In this document: positions 18,418 through 28,434 of the stretch, piece after piece
How positions within the stretch are numbered: position 1 is the first letter of the stretch
Layout: every line of letters starts with the position of its first letter
Source of the DNA: Vibrio sp. 99-70-13A1
GTDB lineage: Bacteria; Pseudomonadota; Gammaproteobacteria; Enterobacterales; Vibrionaceae
Reading direction: 5' to 3'
NCBI RefSeq assembly: GCF_013114625.1
Contig: NZ_VTXD01000022.1
Coordinates: 16,551 to 80,550, forward strand
DNA length: 64,000 nt
The notes under the pieces: generated by a model
Told to the model about the DNA's origin: nothing
What the model saw: the letters and a program-made list of their open reading frames with translations, nothing else
Databases searched by the model: none
Made by a program: the position numbers and the translations under genes

Positions 18418-19446
18418 ATGACGAAATCTCTCTTTCGCCAATCATTTCTTTTTGACAGCCTAGATCTTGAACAGGAAATGCCAGCAGGACGCACCGTTTT
18501 ATCAAATGGTGTAGAACTTAAGCTTCACCAACGAGGTGTACTTGAAGTAACCCCTGCTGATTATAGCGATCAAAGTAAAAATATAATCTTCTCTTGCGGT
18601 GTTCATGGTGATGAAACATCGCCAATGGAACTGGTTGATAAGTTGATCGAAGATATTGAAACGGGTTTTCAAACGGTAGAAGCTCGTTGTTTATTTATCA
18701 TTGCTCACCCAGAAGCAACTAATGCACATACTCGTTTTTTAGACGTAAACCTAAACCGTTTATTCGATGAAAAAGAACGAGAGTCTAACCGTGAAGTTGA
18801 GATCGCCAAGTGGCTTAAAAAGTCTGTAACGGATTTCTACGAAGGAACTCAAGTAGAGACTCGTTGGCATCTAGATTTACATTGTGCCATTCGTTTATCT
18901 AAACATTATTCGTTTGCAGTCAGCCCGAAAGTTAGACATGCAGTGCGTAGCAAGGCATTAGTTGAATTTGTTAACAGTGCACACTTAGAAGCGATTTTAC
19001 TTTCTAACTCGCCATCAAGTACCTTTAGTTGGTATAGCGCTGAAAACTTTGCAGCTCAGGCACTGACGATGGAACTAGGGCAAGTTGCTCGTATTGGTGA
19101 AAACCAACTGGATAAGTTAACTGCTTTTGATCTAGCAATGAGAAACCTTGTTTCTGAAATAGAGCCAGAGCATTTACCTAAACGTACGATTACTTACCGA
19201 GTAAGCCGCACGATTGTTCGTTTACATGACGATTTTGATTTCATGTTTACTGATGATGTCGAAAACTTTACGAGCTTTAAGCACGGTGAAGTGTTTGGGC
19301 ATGATGGTGATAAGCCTTTAATGGCAAAAAATGAAAATGAAGCGGTAGTGTTCCCAAATCGTAAGGTTGCGATTGGTCAACGTGCTGCGCTAATGGTGTG
19401 CGAAGTGGAAACTCGTTTCGAACATGACCAGTTAGTTTATGATTAA
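18418..19446 (+). CDS. astE: Succinylglutamate desuccinylase
   Basis: A 342-residue zinc hydrolase of the AstE/aspartoacylase family. SCGVHGDETSPMELV carries zinc-binding His and Glu; LDLHCAIRLSKHYSFAV carries the third ligand. TMELGQVARIGEN is the catalytic-Glu region. It performs the last step of arginine succinyltransferase catabolism, releasing succinate and glutamate. AAGGAG stands before the ATG. The rest of the ast genes are not in the window, as is usual for vibrios. The stop codon TAA is the first three bases of a heptamer repeat. Confidence 0.93.
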   Translation: MTKSLFRQSFLFDSLDLEQEMPAGRTVLSNGVELKLHQRGVLEVTPADYSDQSKNIIFSCGVHGDETSPMELVDKLIEDIETGFQTVEARCLFIIAHPEATNAHTRFLDVNLNRLFDEKERESNREVEIAKWLKKSVTDFYEGTQVETRWHLDLHCAIRLSKHYSFAVSPKVRHAVRSKALVEFVNSAHLEAILLSNSPSSTFSWYSAENFAAQALTMELGQVARIGENQLDKLTAFDLAMRNLVSEIEPEHLPKRTITYRVSRTIVRLHDDFDFMFTDDVENFTSFKHGEVFGHDGDKPLMAKNENEAVVFPNRKVAIGQRAALMVCEVETRFEHDQLVYD

Positions 19447-19485
19447 TTGGTAATTGGTAATTGGTAATTGGTAATTGATAATTGA
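19444..19485. repeat. TAATTGG heptamer tandem repeat at the astE stop codon
   Basis: Four perfect TAATTGG units (19444-19471) followed by two TAATTGA variants. The first three bases are the astE stop codon. Confidence 0.95.
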
Positions 19486-19599
19486 TAGCGGATATTGGTT
19501 TTACTATCGAAGCCAACCACTACCGAAAAAGATTACTATTATCACTGTTGAAGCCTACTTATACTAAAGCGTATAAATACCGCTCAACCGTTTGAAATA

Positions 19600-19637
19600 T
19601 CAAGGTTCATGGCTTGCTGTGAACCTTGAGTTTGTTT
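19600..19637 (+). terminator. Probable terminator between astE and btuC
   Basis: 10-bp perfect stem TCAAGGTTCA ... TGAACCTTGA with a 10-base loop, then GTTTGTTTTG. Confidence 0.65.
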
Positions 19638-19682
19638 TGGGATACAGGTAAGGTTACGCGAACATTGATAAAGTAGCGTGAT

Positions 19683-20678
19683 ATGGATTTCCAACAACTC
19701 ATTCTTCAAAAACAGACCAGATGGAAACGTGCCATTTATGCCATGGTCGCCCTGCTCGTGATACTGAGCGGTATATATTTAATGGTCGGTGACTTGTTTA
19801 TCTCCCCTCTAGAGTCACTATCTCCACTTCAAGAAAAATTACTCGTTGATTTAAGGCTTCCTCGTTTACTCGCTGCGATTGCGATTGGCTCCGCGCTGGC
19901 GGTTTCAGGCGCAAGCCTGCAAGTTTTATTAGGCAATGTATTGGCTGAGCCTGGTGTATTGGGCATATCAGGTGGTGCAAGCTTGGCTATGGTTATTGTT
20001 CTATTTTTCCTACCGTTCGCACCGACACCCGAATTATTCATGATAGCAGCCGTGATAGGTTCACTTTGTTTTACTATTATTCTGGTCAGCATGGTCAAAA
20101 TGATGCGCTTAACCACCACTAAACTGCTGCTGGTGGGCGTTGCTCTGGGAATTTTGTCTGGGGCAATGGTGACTTGGGCATTCTATTTCAGTGATGACCT
20201 GAGCTTACGCTTATTAATGTATTGGCTGATGGGGAGCCTAGGTGGCGTCACTTGGTATCAGCATTCGCTAACTATCGTCATGGTTCCCGTTATTATTTGG
20301 TTATGCTTACAGGGCAGTAAGCTCGATAAATTGATGATTGGGGAAACTCACGCCGCTCAGCTTGGTGTAAATGTCGCTTCATTACGTTGGCGATTAATTG
20401 TTGCTGTCTCTATTCTAGTGGGTTGTGCTGTGGCTCTTGGCGGTGTGATTAGCTTTGTGGGCTTAGTCGTTCCTCATTTGTGGCGGTTAGCCATTGGCAC
20501 CGATAATAGATTCTTACTGCCTCTTTCTGCCGTTGCGGGTGCAGCGCTGCTCGTTTTTGCCGATATATGTGCACGTACACTGTTAGATTCTGCTGAGTTA
20601 CCTTTAGGTGTGATGACGACCAGTATTGGCGCCCCAATCTTTATTTGGATGTTGATAAAAAACCATGATTCGAATTAA
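19683..20678 (+). CDS. btuC: Vitamin B12 ABC transporter, permease subunit
   Basis: A 331-residue FecCD-family permease with about 10 membrane segments. [36 protein letters not shown] and [19 protein letters not shown] are the family signatures; the last is the coupling region for the ATPase. Its end overlaps the ATPase gene by 14 bp. Placement beyond the cob genes supports B12 as substrate over iron siderophores. No BtuF or BtuB gene is in the window, so the binding protein and outer-membrane receptor must be elsewhere. Confidence 0.87.
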   Translation: MDFQQLILQKQTRWKRAIYAMVALLVILSGIYLMVGDLFISPLESLSPLQEKLLVDLRLPRLLAAIAIGSALAVSGASLQVLLGNVLAEPGVLGISGGASLAMVIVLFFLPFAPTPELFMIAAVIGSLCFTIILVSMVKMMRLTTTKLLLVGVALGILSGAMVTWAFYFSDDLSLRLLMYWLMGSLGGVTWYQHSLTIVMVPVIIWLCLQGSKLDKLMIGETHAAQLGVNVASLRWRLIVAVSILVGCAVALGGVISFVGLVVPHLWRLAIGTDNRFLLPLSAVAGAALLVFADICARTLLDSAELPLGVMTTSIGAPIFIWMLIKNHDSN

Positions 20679-21438
20679 GAGTTTACAGGTGGATTCTCGT
20701 TTATTACCTCTTTCATTTGATCTTAAGAAAGGGCAGGTTACTCATGTGATTGGTCCAAATGGCAGTGGAAAAAGCACGTTACTAACAGCTTTGTCCGGAG
20801 TTAGTGATGGTTATAAAGGTGAAGTGTGGCTTGGCGAACGTCTATTAGCCGATGTGCTATTAAATGATTTAGCGTTATATCGCTCTTACCTTAGCCAAAG
20901 TGCGAGGCCCGCTTTTAATCTCGAAGTCTTCCAGTTTTTAGCATTGTCATTACCGAGCACTTCTTCGGATACAAATAATGAAATACAAGTAAAAGCGGTA
21001 TCTCAAGCGATTGATGAGATTTGTCACATGCTGGAAATTAGCGACAAATTACACCGTTCAATTCAAGCTTTGTCTGGTGGAGAATGGCAAAGAGTTAGGC
21101 TTGCAGGCATGTGTTTACAAATTTGGCCGACTTTAAACCCTTATTCAAACCTGTTGATCCTAGATGAGCCAGCAGCACCGTTAGACATTGCTCAAGAAGC
21201 GTTGCTTTACCGATTAATACAAAGGGTGGCAGAGCAGGGGATTGCAGTCATCATGGCGAATCATGATCTTAATCGGACGTTAAGACATGCTGATCAAGTA
21301 TTGCTGCTTGATAATGGTGTATTACAAGCACTTGGCTCTGCTAGTGAAGTGATGACACCAGAGCAATTAGCTTTAGTGTTTAAGACGGAAGTAAAAAGTG
21401 TCACAGTGGATAATCAAGATTACTTACTATTTGGATAA
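20665..21438 (+). CDS. btuD: Vitamin B12 ABC transporter, ATP-binding subunit
   Basis: A 257-residue ABC ATPase. Walker A is GPNGSGKST, the signature is [13 protein letters not shown], Walker B is [12 protein letters not shown] and the switch His is in [12 protein letters not shown]. It powers BtuC on the cytoplasmic face. It begins inside the end of btuC (14-bp overlap), showing coupled translation. A strong terminator follows, closing the operon. Confidence 0.88.
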   Translation: MIRIKSLQVDSRLLPLSFDLKKGQVTHVIGPNGSGKSTLLTALSGVSDGYKGEVWLGERLLADVLLNDLALYRSYLSQSARPAFNLEVFQFLALSLPSTSSDTNNEIQVKAVSQAIDEICHMLEISDKLHRSIQALSGGEWQRVRLAGMCLQIWPTLNPYSNLLILDEPAAPLDIAQEALLYRLIQRVAEQGIAVIMANHDLNRTLRHADQVLLLDNGVLQALGSASEVMTPEQLALVFKTEVKSVTVDNQDYLLFG

Positions 21439-21463
21439 GCGTTTATCTTGATACTCAGGAAAT

Positions 21464-21511
21464 AAAAATGCCACGCTATTTAACCTATTAGTTAGTCGCG
21501 TGGCATTTTTG
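21464..21511. terminator. Terminator after btuD (bidirectional)
   Basis: 13-bp perfect stem AAAAATGCCACGC ... GCGTGGCATTTTT between convergent genes. Confidence 0.9.
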
Positions 21512-21571
21512 TATCTGCTGGTTGTGTTTTCCGACTTTGTGTCGGCGGTTTAACTTTGAACTATGCCGCAG

Positions 21572-22147
21572 TTAAACAGTTAAAGCCTTTAGGTCCGCAG
21601 GGCGGTAGTAAACTGACTTTAATACTTTACCTTGGCGGATAGTTTTTCCTTCAGATACGAAGTCTTCCGCACATTTAGCAATAATGTAATCGCCTTTTTG
21701 AACAGCCATCAATTTGATGTTCTGCTTCGCGTAAAAAGCTTCAGTATCGGCAAACTCTGCTTCATTACGACAAACTTTACTCATGTTGCTTGAGTGCACT
21801 TCATCCCAGCAAGGAATGAAATCAATATTACGGTTTTTAGCCACGTTTAGTAGAAGATCAATGAGGTAGCTAATAGCAATATTGTCTTCTATATTTTTCT
21901 GACCTAGGTGAACAAGACGGCCCATTAACACGTAAACACTATCCACAATAGCGTCAGCCTGTTCCATTTTACAATCGGCTTCCGCAAGCTCTGTCAGTTC
22001 TTCAATAGCAAGCGAAGTGTGTAGAGTGTCGGCTTTTTCATCTAAGGTTTGAGGCGCGGCAACAGGTAAATCAAAAGTGCTACGAAACTCTTCTATATCG
22101 CTATAAAGGTGGCTGTAGATTTCTTGGTTCAGTTGAGAAAGGGTCAT
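21572..22147 (-). CDS. MazG-like all-alpha NTP pyrophosphohydrolase family protein
   Basis: About 191 residues from the ATG at 22147 (GGATAGGA upstream); an ATG 12 bases earlier at 22159 is also possible. Residues about 15-105 resemble phosphoribosyl-ATP/MazG pyrophosphohydrolases: EELTELAEADCKMEQADAIVDSVYVLMG carries the paired acidic metal-binding pattern EExxE...D. The C-terminal third (DEVHSSNMSKVCRNEAEF) is typical of the phage- and Vibrio-type members. It probably cleaves a nucleoside triphosphate or related nucleotide; the substrate is unknown. Confidence 0.75.
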   Translation of the reverse strand: MTLSQLNQEIYSHLYSDIEEFRSTFDLPVAAPQTLDEKADTLHTSLAIEELTELAEADCKMEQADAIVDSVYVLMGRLVHLGQKNIEDNIAISYLIDLLLNVAKNRNIDFIPCWDEVHSSNMSKVCRNEAEFADTEAFYAKQNIKLMAVQKGDYIIAKCAEDFVSEGKTIRQGKVLKSVYYRPADLKALTV

Positions 22148-22372
22148 AATCCTATCCATTTTAATTTGGTAACTTGGTATTTTATCAAAGCTAATATCTT
22201 GGTGCTAACGGTTATCAGTTAATACCAATAATAATCGAGCTATTTTCATGGCACGCTTACTAATAACTGACCAAAGTAATTGATTTAATATGAAAATTGC
22301 ACTTTACTCAAAGAGTACGTTGATTGGGCTTTTACTGAAGGGTCCTAAATACACAGTGTCGAGATAGCATTT

Positions 22373-23443
22373 ATGCATGAAGCGAGCGAAAGTGAACTTG
22401 TGATACGTCGTTTGTATCAAATAACAAATGATTATCAGAAAGGTTTTAATATCCAGATAAGTGAGTTGCTTATTATGGGGTTAGAACGTTTCAATTTAGA
22501 TATAGGTATACTTTCTCGGATTGACGAAGATGTATATACCGTTCTACATTGCGTCACCCCTGAAGGGGTTGCTCTTGATGTGGGGGACACTTTTGAATAC
22601 TTCGCTACTTATTGTCAGATTACTTGCGAAGCTACAGGTCCCGTTTCTATAGAGCATTGTGGTAAAAATGATGCGTATGCGACTCATCCTGCCTATCAAG
22701 CTTTCGGTCTTGAATCTTATATTGGTATCCCAATTTACGTTGATAATGAAATTTATGGCACGTTGAATTTCTCCAGTGCGACACCATACCCAAGAGAGTT
22801 TAAAGAATTCGATATCGATGTGATGAAGCTTATGGCTTCTTGGATCGAAGTGGAAATTGTTCGTCGAATGCAAGAGCGAAAATTGGTTGAGCTGAATGAA
22901 AAGCTAGAATATCAAGCACTTTATGATCCCCTTACTAAATTACCGAACCGACGCTGTTTATTCCGAACGTTGAATGCGGACGTGGATAAACTAAAAGGGC
23001 ATAAAGGTTTTGGCACATTGGCTATGGTTGACATCGATTTATTCAAACTAGTAAACGATAACTACGGTCATCAAATAGGTGATGACGTGCTTAAAAAAGT
23101 GGCCAAGATATTATCGGTTCATGCTGTGGAAGATGAGTTTGTTGCACGGTTTGGCGGAGAAGAGTTTTTGTTATGGTTCCCAAATATTTCTCCTACTTTA
23201 GTGGAAAGCAAGCTCAAAGATCTTTTGGAAGCAGTTAAAGCCATCACATTAGATCGCAAGCCGATTACTGTATCCATTGGTGCTTGTCATTTTCAACTGA
23301 CTTCTGACAATGTGGATGACAATAGGAAGTCAACTTTAGATACGTTGATCAGCCTAGCTGATGAAAGCCTTTATGAAGCAAAAGATAATGGGCGAGACCA
23401 ATATACAACACGTACCTACCAATTTTTAGAGCAGGTAGATTAG
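22373..23443 (+). CDS. GAF-GGDEF diguanylate cyclase
   Basis: A 356-residue soluble protein. Residues about 20-165 form a GAF domain (GFNIQISELLIMG to ASWIEVEIVRRM). A short helix then leads to a GGDEF domain at about 185-350, opened by LYDPLTKLPNRR. The active-site motif is GGEEF (ARFGGEEFLLWF), so it should make c-di-GMP. The RxxD inhibitory site is absent. Input through the GAF domain may be a small molecule. It is monocistronic and followed by a terminator. Confidence 0.9.
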   Translation: MHEASESELVIRRLYQITNDYQKGFNIQISELLIMGLERFNLDIGILSRIDEDVYTVLHCVTPEGVALDVGDTFEYFATYCQITCEATGPVSIEHCGKNDAYATHPAYQAFGLESYIGIPIYVDNEIYGTLNFSSATPYPREFKEFDIDVMKLMASWIEVEIVRRMQERKLVELNEKLEYQALYDPLTKLPNRRCLFRTLNADVDKLKGHKGFGTLAMVDIDLFKLVNDNYGHQIGDDVLKKVAKILSVHAVEDEFVARFGGEEFLLWFPNISPTLVESKLKDLLEAVKAITLDRKPITVSIGACHFQLTSDNVDDNRKSTLDTLISLADESLYEAKDNGRDQYTTRTYQFLEQVD

Positions 23444-23517
23444 TTCTTAAATCATCATCTTTGCCAGATGCCAATATCTAGTTTTTAGTGTTAAACAGAT
23501 TATCGACTCAATAAAGT

Positions 23518-23552
23518 AAAAGCCCGTAATGACTTGATCACGACGGGCTTTT
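23518..23552. terminator. Bidirectional terminator
   Basis: Stem AAAAGCCCGT ... ACGGGCTTTT between convergent genes. Confidence 0.85.
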
Positions 23553-23574
23553 AAGTTTTTCATCTAGTCATTAT

Positions 23575-24144
23575 TTAGCTAAATAGATAAGGGAATAACT
23601 TTCTGCGTTCTTCGTTGTTTAATGATTCAACACGCGCAATGTTAGTGTCTGGAATTGCTTCTGGATTAGGGTAGTGTTTCAAAACCTTTTCCATGCTTGC
23701 TTCCCTGATTAAGTGATAAACAGGGTAAGGTGAGCGGTTCGTTAAGTTTTCATCATCTTCTGGGTCAGCACCGCCAAAGCAATAATCAGGGTGGAAAGTG
23801 GCAACTTGATAAATGCCTTCCCAATCTTGCTGTTTGAGCAGAGCTTCAATCCAATCAATAAACATGTTGTAGTCAAAAAAGTCTTGCAGCATGTTCGGTA
23901 CGACAACGAGTGTCGTTTCGAGTTCTGCAACAGGGGTATTATCGAGTTCAACAAAGTGAGTCATAATATCTTCAAGAAGTAACTCTTCTGTCTTTGCTTG
24001 GCTTACAAAGATCTTAATCTGTTTATTACGTTGTGGCTTCGCAGCAAATGGGCATAGATTTAACCCAATAACAACATCGTCTAGCCATTGCTTGACTTGG
24101 TCGTGGATGATTTGAATATCAGTTGTTGTATTGGTTAGAGACAT
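23575..24144 (-). CDS. DUF1415 family protein
   Basis: About 189 residues from the ATG at 24144, which has GGAAG 7 bases upstream; an ATG at 24156 is an alternative. The conserved DUF1415 stretches VIGLNLCPFAAKP, TTLVVVPNML, VATFHPDYCFGGADPEDDEN and RSPYPVYHLIREASM are all present. The family is common in gammaproteobacteria and of unknown function; the conserved Cys, His and Asp residues hint at an enzyme. The next gene upstream is the MFS transporter, 49 bp away on the same strand. Confidence 0.85.
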   Translation of the reverse strand: MSLTNTTTDIQIIHDQVKQWLDDVVIGLNLCPFAAKPQRNKQIKIFVSQAKTEELLLEDIMTHFVELDNTPVAELETTLVVVPNMLQDFFDYNMFIDWIEALLKQQDWEGIYQVATFHPDYCFGGADPEDDENLTNRSPYPVYHLIREASMEKVLKHYPNPEAIPDTNIARVESLNNEERRKLFPYLFS

Positions 24145-24192
24145 GACCGCTTCCATTGTAATTTTTGCGTAGGATATCAGAACATGTACTAA

Positions 24193-25428
24193 TCAAAAGG
24201 AATTATTCGTCGCTTCTTTAGCTTTGAGCGGATTAGTGACTTTTACACTCTGACTTTTTTGGTTTCTAGATAACTGATATAAGCCAATAAAAATGCCCGC
24301 AAAGAATACTAATCCGCCTGTGATAACGCCTTGCCACTCAAATTTCTGCCAGCAATAAAGTAAAACAAACCCACCTAAGCTTCCTCCAATGTAGTAATGA
24401 ACTAAGTAGAGCGCTGTTGCGGTAGCTTTAGCGGTAGTGGCTTTTTGGCTGACCCAAGAGTATGCCAATGTGTGAGTGAAAAAAGCCCCAAAACTAATCA
24501 TTAATAGTCCGAGTAGCATGAATGGAAGCTGATCAATAGCAGAGGTCAACATCCCTATTAAGCTCACACAGGTGCCGATGAACATGCCTGTTAGAGGACT
24601 AAAGTAGTTAGCCCATCGTCCCGACAATTTAGAGCTGATAGTCCCTGCCAGGTAACAAAGGAATATTAACGAAGCTAATCCGACAGGAATTGCATGTGGC
24701 TCTGCGACGAGCCTAAAGCCCATAACTGAGTAAAGGTTTACGAAAAGTGCAAAATTGGCACCACCAATTAGCATTGCAAACCAGATAGTACGATTCTTTA
24801 GATGTTTGATTACGGCTCTATTATGATGGAAGAACAAACCGCGTTGAGGAGTGAAATTACGCTGTTTAGGTAATTGAAAATAGATGAAGAGAGCTCCAAC
24901 AAGTGAAAATACGACAAAAATAAGAACCGCGATCCGCCAATCAAACAAATCAGTAAATAAGCCTCCTAGAATTCTCCCGACAATACCACCAAGTGAGTTG
25001 GCTGCAATATACCCACCAATCGCAATCGAAAATGCTTTGGGTGAAAGCTCTTCCACCATATAGGCGACAGCTACACCAGCAAAGGCAGCGATTGCCACGC
25101 CCATAAAAGCCCGGGCAATGACAAGCTCCAATAAAGATGTTGTAAAAAACATCATTAACCCAACAAGAGGAATGGAAAATAACCCGAACAAAATGACGGG
25201 TTTGCGACCAAAGCTTTCAGATGCAATTGCCCAAGGTACTAAGCTAATAGATAAGCCTAAAGTTGAAGCGGCAAATAGCCAGTTTATCTGCGTCTCACTT
25301 ACTTGAAAATGTTCCGACATATGCGGCAGTAAGGGTTGGAACAGGTACAGGTTGCAGAAGATAATAAATGACCCAATCGCAAGTGAACGGGTGATTTTTT
25401 TGTATTGGGGTGTACCAGTTTCAATCAT
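24193..25428 (-). CDS. MFS transporter (YnfM/arabinose-efflux-like)
   Basis: A 411-residue major facilitator protein with 12 predicted membrane segments. The loop 2-3 signature appears as IASESFGRKPVILFG and the N-terminal half resembles the YnfM drug/metabolite efflux group. The substrate is unknown. It is divergent from a LysR regulator gene, 108 bp away, which is the normal arrangement for a regulated exporter. Confidence 0.87.
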   Translation of the reverse strand: MIETGTPQYKKITRSLAIGSFIIFCNLYLFQPLLPHMSEHFQVSETQINWLFAASTLGLSISLVPWAIASESFGRKPVILFGLFSIPLVGLMMFFTTSLLELVIARAFMGVAIAAFAGVAVAYMVEELSPKAFSIAIGGYIAANSLGGIVGRILGGLFTDLFDWRIAVLIFVVFSLVGALFIYFQLPKQRNFTPQRGLFFHHNRAVIKHLKNRTIWFAMLIGGANFALFVNLYSVMGFRLVAEPHAIPVGLASLIFLCYLAGTISSKLSGRWANYFSPLTGMFIGTCVSLIGMLTSAIDQLPFMLLGLLMISFGAFFTHTLAYSWVSQKATTAKATATALYLVHYYIGGSLGGFVLLYCWQKFEWQGVITGGLVFFAGIFIGLYQLSRNQKSQSVKVTNPLKAKEATNNSF

Positions 25429-25536
25429 GCTTTGATTTCACATAGTCAACGTAAGGATTTGTGAACAAAGTAACAGTGCTATTGAAATTAAAGAAATATA
25501 TTAAAAATATCACATCGATATATTTTATTAATAGCC

Positions 25537-26409
25537 ATGATTGAATCGAAACCCCTAAGACATTTTCTTGCCGTTGCTCAATGTGGCAACTTCACATCCG
25601 CAGCTAAAACGCTTCATATTGCTCAGCCTGCATTAAGTATTTCCATCAAGAAATTAGAACAAACATTAGATACCACCTTATTTCGTCGAGGTGATAAGCA
25701 AGTATCACTGACTGAAGAAGGGAAGGTTTTGTTCGAGCATGCCAAGCGAATCGCCCAGCAATTTGAAGATGCGCAGCTAGCTATGGATGAATTAAAAGGG
25801 CTAGAAAAGGGAGAGGTTAGGTTAGGCGCCCCAAGTATGATGGGCAGCTATTTTTTTCCACAAATTGTAATGGCTTTTAAAAGCCAATATCCAAATTTAA
25901 AGTTGTCCATCATTGATGCTGGAACGGAATCGATTAGAGAAATGCTATTGAATGGGGAACTCGATATTGGCGTGATTAATAATGACAATGTGCCAGACGA
26001 TCTTGAAATTGATCATCTGTTGTCTTCTGAAATGCTCGTGGTTGTGGGTAAAGAACATCCATTTGCGAGTTTATCTGAGTTGTCGTTTGAAGAGTTTTTT
26101 AGCCAAGATTTGGTGATGTTTAAATCTGGCTATTTCCATCGTGATTTTATTGATTCTGTTTGTGAAAAAACAGGTTTAGATATGACTATTGCCTTTGAAA
26201 CCAACTTATTAGCGATGATTCTTTCTATCGTGAAGCAGGAGTTCGCTGTTACTGCATTATTAGGTTTGGTGACAGAACATGAAAAGGACGTGGTGGGCGT
26301 GCCTTTTTCTACACCAGTAAAACTCAATCTCGCCTTAGCGTGGCGCAAAGAAGGCTATCTGTCACGGGCAGATAAAACCTTCATTGAGTTTGTTAAACGC
26401 TATGTTTAA
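25537..26409 (+). CDS. LysR-family regulator, probably of the divergent MFS transporter
   Basis: A 290-residue LysR protein. Residues 1-60 form the helix-turn-helix (FTSAAKTLHIAQPALSISIKKLEQ, given here as the conserved helix pair) and about 90-290 the effector domain, beginning GEVRLGAPSMMGSYFFP. It resembles CynR/CbL-type activators of exporters. The divergent placement to the MFS gene suggests it controls that gene. No strong ribosome site is seen before the ATG. Confidence 0.87.
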   Translation: MIESKPLRHFLAVAQCGNFTSAAKTLHIAQPALSISIKKLEQTLDTTLFRRGDKQVSLTEEGKVLFEHAKRIAQQFEDAQLAMDELKGLEKGEVRLGAPSMMGSYFFPQIVMAFKSQYPNLKLSIIDAGTESIREMLLNGELDIGVINNDNVPDDLEIDHLLSSEMLVVVGKEHPFASLSELSFEEFFSQDLVMFKSGYFHRDFIDSVCEKTGLDMTIAFETNLLAMILSIVKQEFAVTALLGLVTEHEKDVVGVPFSTPVKLNLALAWRKEGYLSRADKTFIEFVKRYV

Positions 26410-26442
26410 TAAAGAATGTATTGGTTATCTGTCTTGAATTGA

Positions 26443-26487
26443 AAACCGTCTAGACTACGACACTACTAGGTCTAATCTAAACGGTTT
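26443..26487. terminator. Hairpin between convergent genes
   Basis: 12-base arms AAACCGTCTAGA and TCTAAACGGTTT pair with one mismatch. A T-run is better on the minus-strand side, so it may serve both genes. Confidence 0.6.
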
Positions 26488-26524
26488 ATTACTGAATTTA
26501 TGAAGTTATTGCTAGGCTTTCATG

Positions 26525-27859
26525 CTAGTTAATTGGCTTGAGCTCGATTACTTTATCACCTTCATAAAAATGCTTTTCAACAGTTTTCTCACCAGTTTGC
26601 ATATTGATAGTGACATGGTCAGTTTCGTAGACACTATCAACCGTATCTGAATACATAACAAATGGTGCGGTCATTCGTAAAGAGCTTTGTGTGTTTTCAT
26701 TCGATGGAATATCTACATCGTGTAAAACTTGATGTGTCACTAAATCAAATGAAGTTGCACCCATATAGCTATTGTAGTTATCCATACAATAGAATTTGTC
26801 ATCAACAACTTCTGTTACTCCACCACCAGATGAAGGTTTTACTCGGTATTCAACCCAGTTTGTCATGTCCCAAATAGTACATCTATCGCCAATGATGTAT
26901 TGGTCATTAATTACATGATTTACAGCCCAATTATTACCACCTTCAACAAGTGGTAAAAGAAGTTGTTCACCAAAAGTACCATCTGGGTTCATTTTGATAA
27001 AATGATCACCATACTTACCTGTATACATGTCCCCTTTATACTTAAAAGGAGTCATCATGCTTTCATCACGATCTGTCACCCATGTTTGCAAAACGATACC
27101 AGTACCGACCTCAATTTTTCGCGTTACTTTGTCATTTGGATAATAGAAAAATTCATTTTCTGTATACAAAAAATCATTATATTGCCAGTCAGAAATATTC
27201 ACATTTGGCATTAACATTTCAAGCTTTGCACCATTTTCAATTGATTCTTCAATCAAAAAGTACACAGATTGTTCGTAGTCGACTTCATTTCTTAAAACTA
27301 ACACCGGGTTATCAGTTTTATTAAATGTAGTGCCTGGTTGAATGACCTTTAGCTTCACATCATTGTGGATATAGGAATAATCTAATTGATAGCCGTCAGG
27401 AAAGTTATACACTTTTCCGTTATTTTCTAAGTATGTTTTTGTTTGGTACTCATCAAACTCACATTGAGAAAAATGAACGGGTACATGTGCTTTGATTACG
27501 CGCCAATCATCTGAAATTCGATCAATATTTTGAATGTGGATGGTTGGGAAAGCTAAACAAGCTGGTGGTGTAATCACACCAAAATCAGGGTCAATATCAG
27601 GGATAATGCCAATTTCTGGGTTAACTATAGATACGTTACCTGAGTTTGTAATACCAACGGACTGCAAATCACCGCTATTGCTAGTGACAATACCTAATGA
27701 GGTAAACTGAGAGATGTTTAAATCACTAATGATTACATCACCACTATCAGTGTTAATTGGAGGAAGGCTTGGGTCTGTAGGGGAACCTGAACCAGAAGAG
27801 GAACCACCGCCACATCCATTAATTAAAACAGCAGTAGCAAAGACGATAAATTTTTTCAT
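26525..27859 (-). CDS. Predicted surface/periplasmic lipoprotein of unknown function
   Basis: About 444 residues from the ATG at 27859; the longer in-frame reading to 27922 would bury the signal. The signal ends in a lipobox, MKKFIVFATAVLINGC, followed by the flexible linker GGGSSSGSGSPTDPS. The body is rich in beta-forming, aromatic segments with repeated blocks such as YNFPDGYQLDY, MTPFKYKGDMYTG and WAVNHVINDQYIIGD, which could form a beta-propeller-like fold. I do not recognise a family. Confidence 0.65.
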   Translation of the reverse strand: MKKFIVFATAVLINGCGGGSSSGSGSPTDPSLPPINTDSGDVIISDLNISQFTSLGIVTSNSGDLQSVGITNSGNVSIVNPEIGIIPDIDPDFGVITPPACLAFPTIHIQNIDRISDDWRVIKAHVPVHFSQCEFDEYQTKTYLENNGKVYNFPDGYQLDYSYIHNDVKLKVIQPGTTFNKTDNPVLVLRNEVDYEQSVYFLIEESIENGAKLEMLMPNVNISDWQYNDFLYTENEFFYYPNDKVTRKIEVGTGIVLQTWVTDRDESMMTPFKYKGDMYTGKYGDHFIKMNPDGTFGEQLLLPLVEGGNNWAVNHVINDQYIIGDRCTIWDMTNWVEYRVKPSSGGGVTEVVDDKFYCMDNYNSYMGATSFDLVTHQVLHDVDIPSNENTQSSLRMTAPFVMYSDTVDSVYETDHVTINMQTGEKTVEKHFYEGDKVIELKPIN

Positions 27860-27913
27860 AGAACAACTCAAATATGGCATGCGATTTAATAAAGTATGCC
27901 ATACTGTGAGGTA

Positions 27914-27946
27914 AAAACGCAAACATTTTACAAAATGATGCGTTTT
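27914..27946 (-). terminator. Terminator after the glutaredoxin-like gene
   Basis: Nested palindrome: outer stem AAAACGCA/TGCGTTTT, inner CATTTT/AAAATG. On the minus strand it ends GCGTTTTTAC, downstream of the glutaredoxin-like gene. Confidence 0.75.
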
Positions 27947-27985
27947 AAAGCTGTTATCGCTAAAACTTATAGTGTGCCAGTTGGT

Positions 27986-28216
27986 TTAGTTAGCGTTATA
28001 CATCTTATCGAAGTTTTTCTGATTCCAGCCAACCATGACTTGGTCACCGATCTTCAGTACAGGAATAGAGCGGGCGCCCATTGCTTGTAATTCCTTACGA
28101 CCACGCTGCATTTTTGCGTTTGTCAGCCTGTAAGTGATTTTTTTAGAATCTAAATAGCGCTGTGCATCTTTACAATGCGGGCATTTGTCTGCGACATATA
28201 AAACAACACGTTTCAT
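27986..28216 (-). CDS. Glutaredoxin-like thiol oxidoreductase
   Basis: 76 residues from the ATG at 28216 with AAGAG upstream; a TTG 18 bases earlier is less likely. The redox motif CPHC follows the first beta-strand (VVLYVADKCPHCKDAQ), and the cis-proline region is ARSIPVLKIGDQVMVGW. The fold matches the small glutaredoxin/NrdH-like group. It probably reduces disulfides in the cytoplasm; the partner is unknown. Confidence 0.85.
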   Translation of the reverse strand: MKRVVLYVADKCPHCKDAQRYLDSKKITYRLTNAKMQRGRKELQAMGARSIPVLKIGDQVMVGWNQKNFDKMYNAN

Positions 28217-28434
28217 GTTAATTGCTCTTTTCAATACTTAACTGTAGTTACTTATTTACCGTGCTCGGTGGAATACAATATTCAATGAAGCGCGGCAATA
28301 CAGGAAGCAACCGATATTGCAGAGAAGTGTAGCGAATCTTAGGTGATTAGAAAAGTGTGATCAGTTACACTGTACGCCCTTAAATACAGCTATTTTGTCT
28401 GTTAGCGGCTTCAAACTATTAGTGACATTAAATA

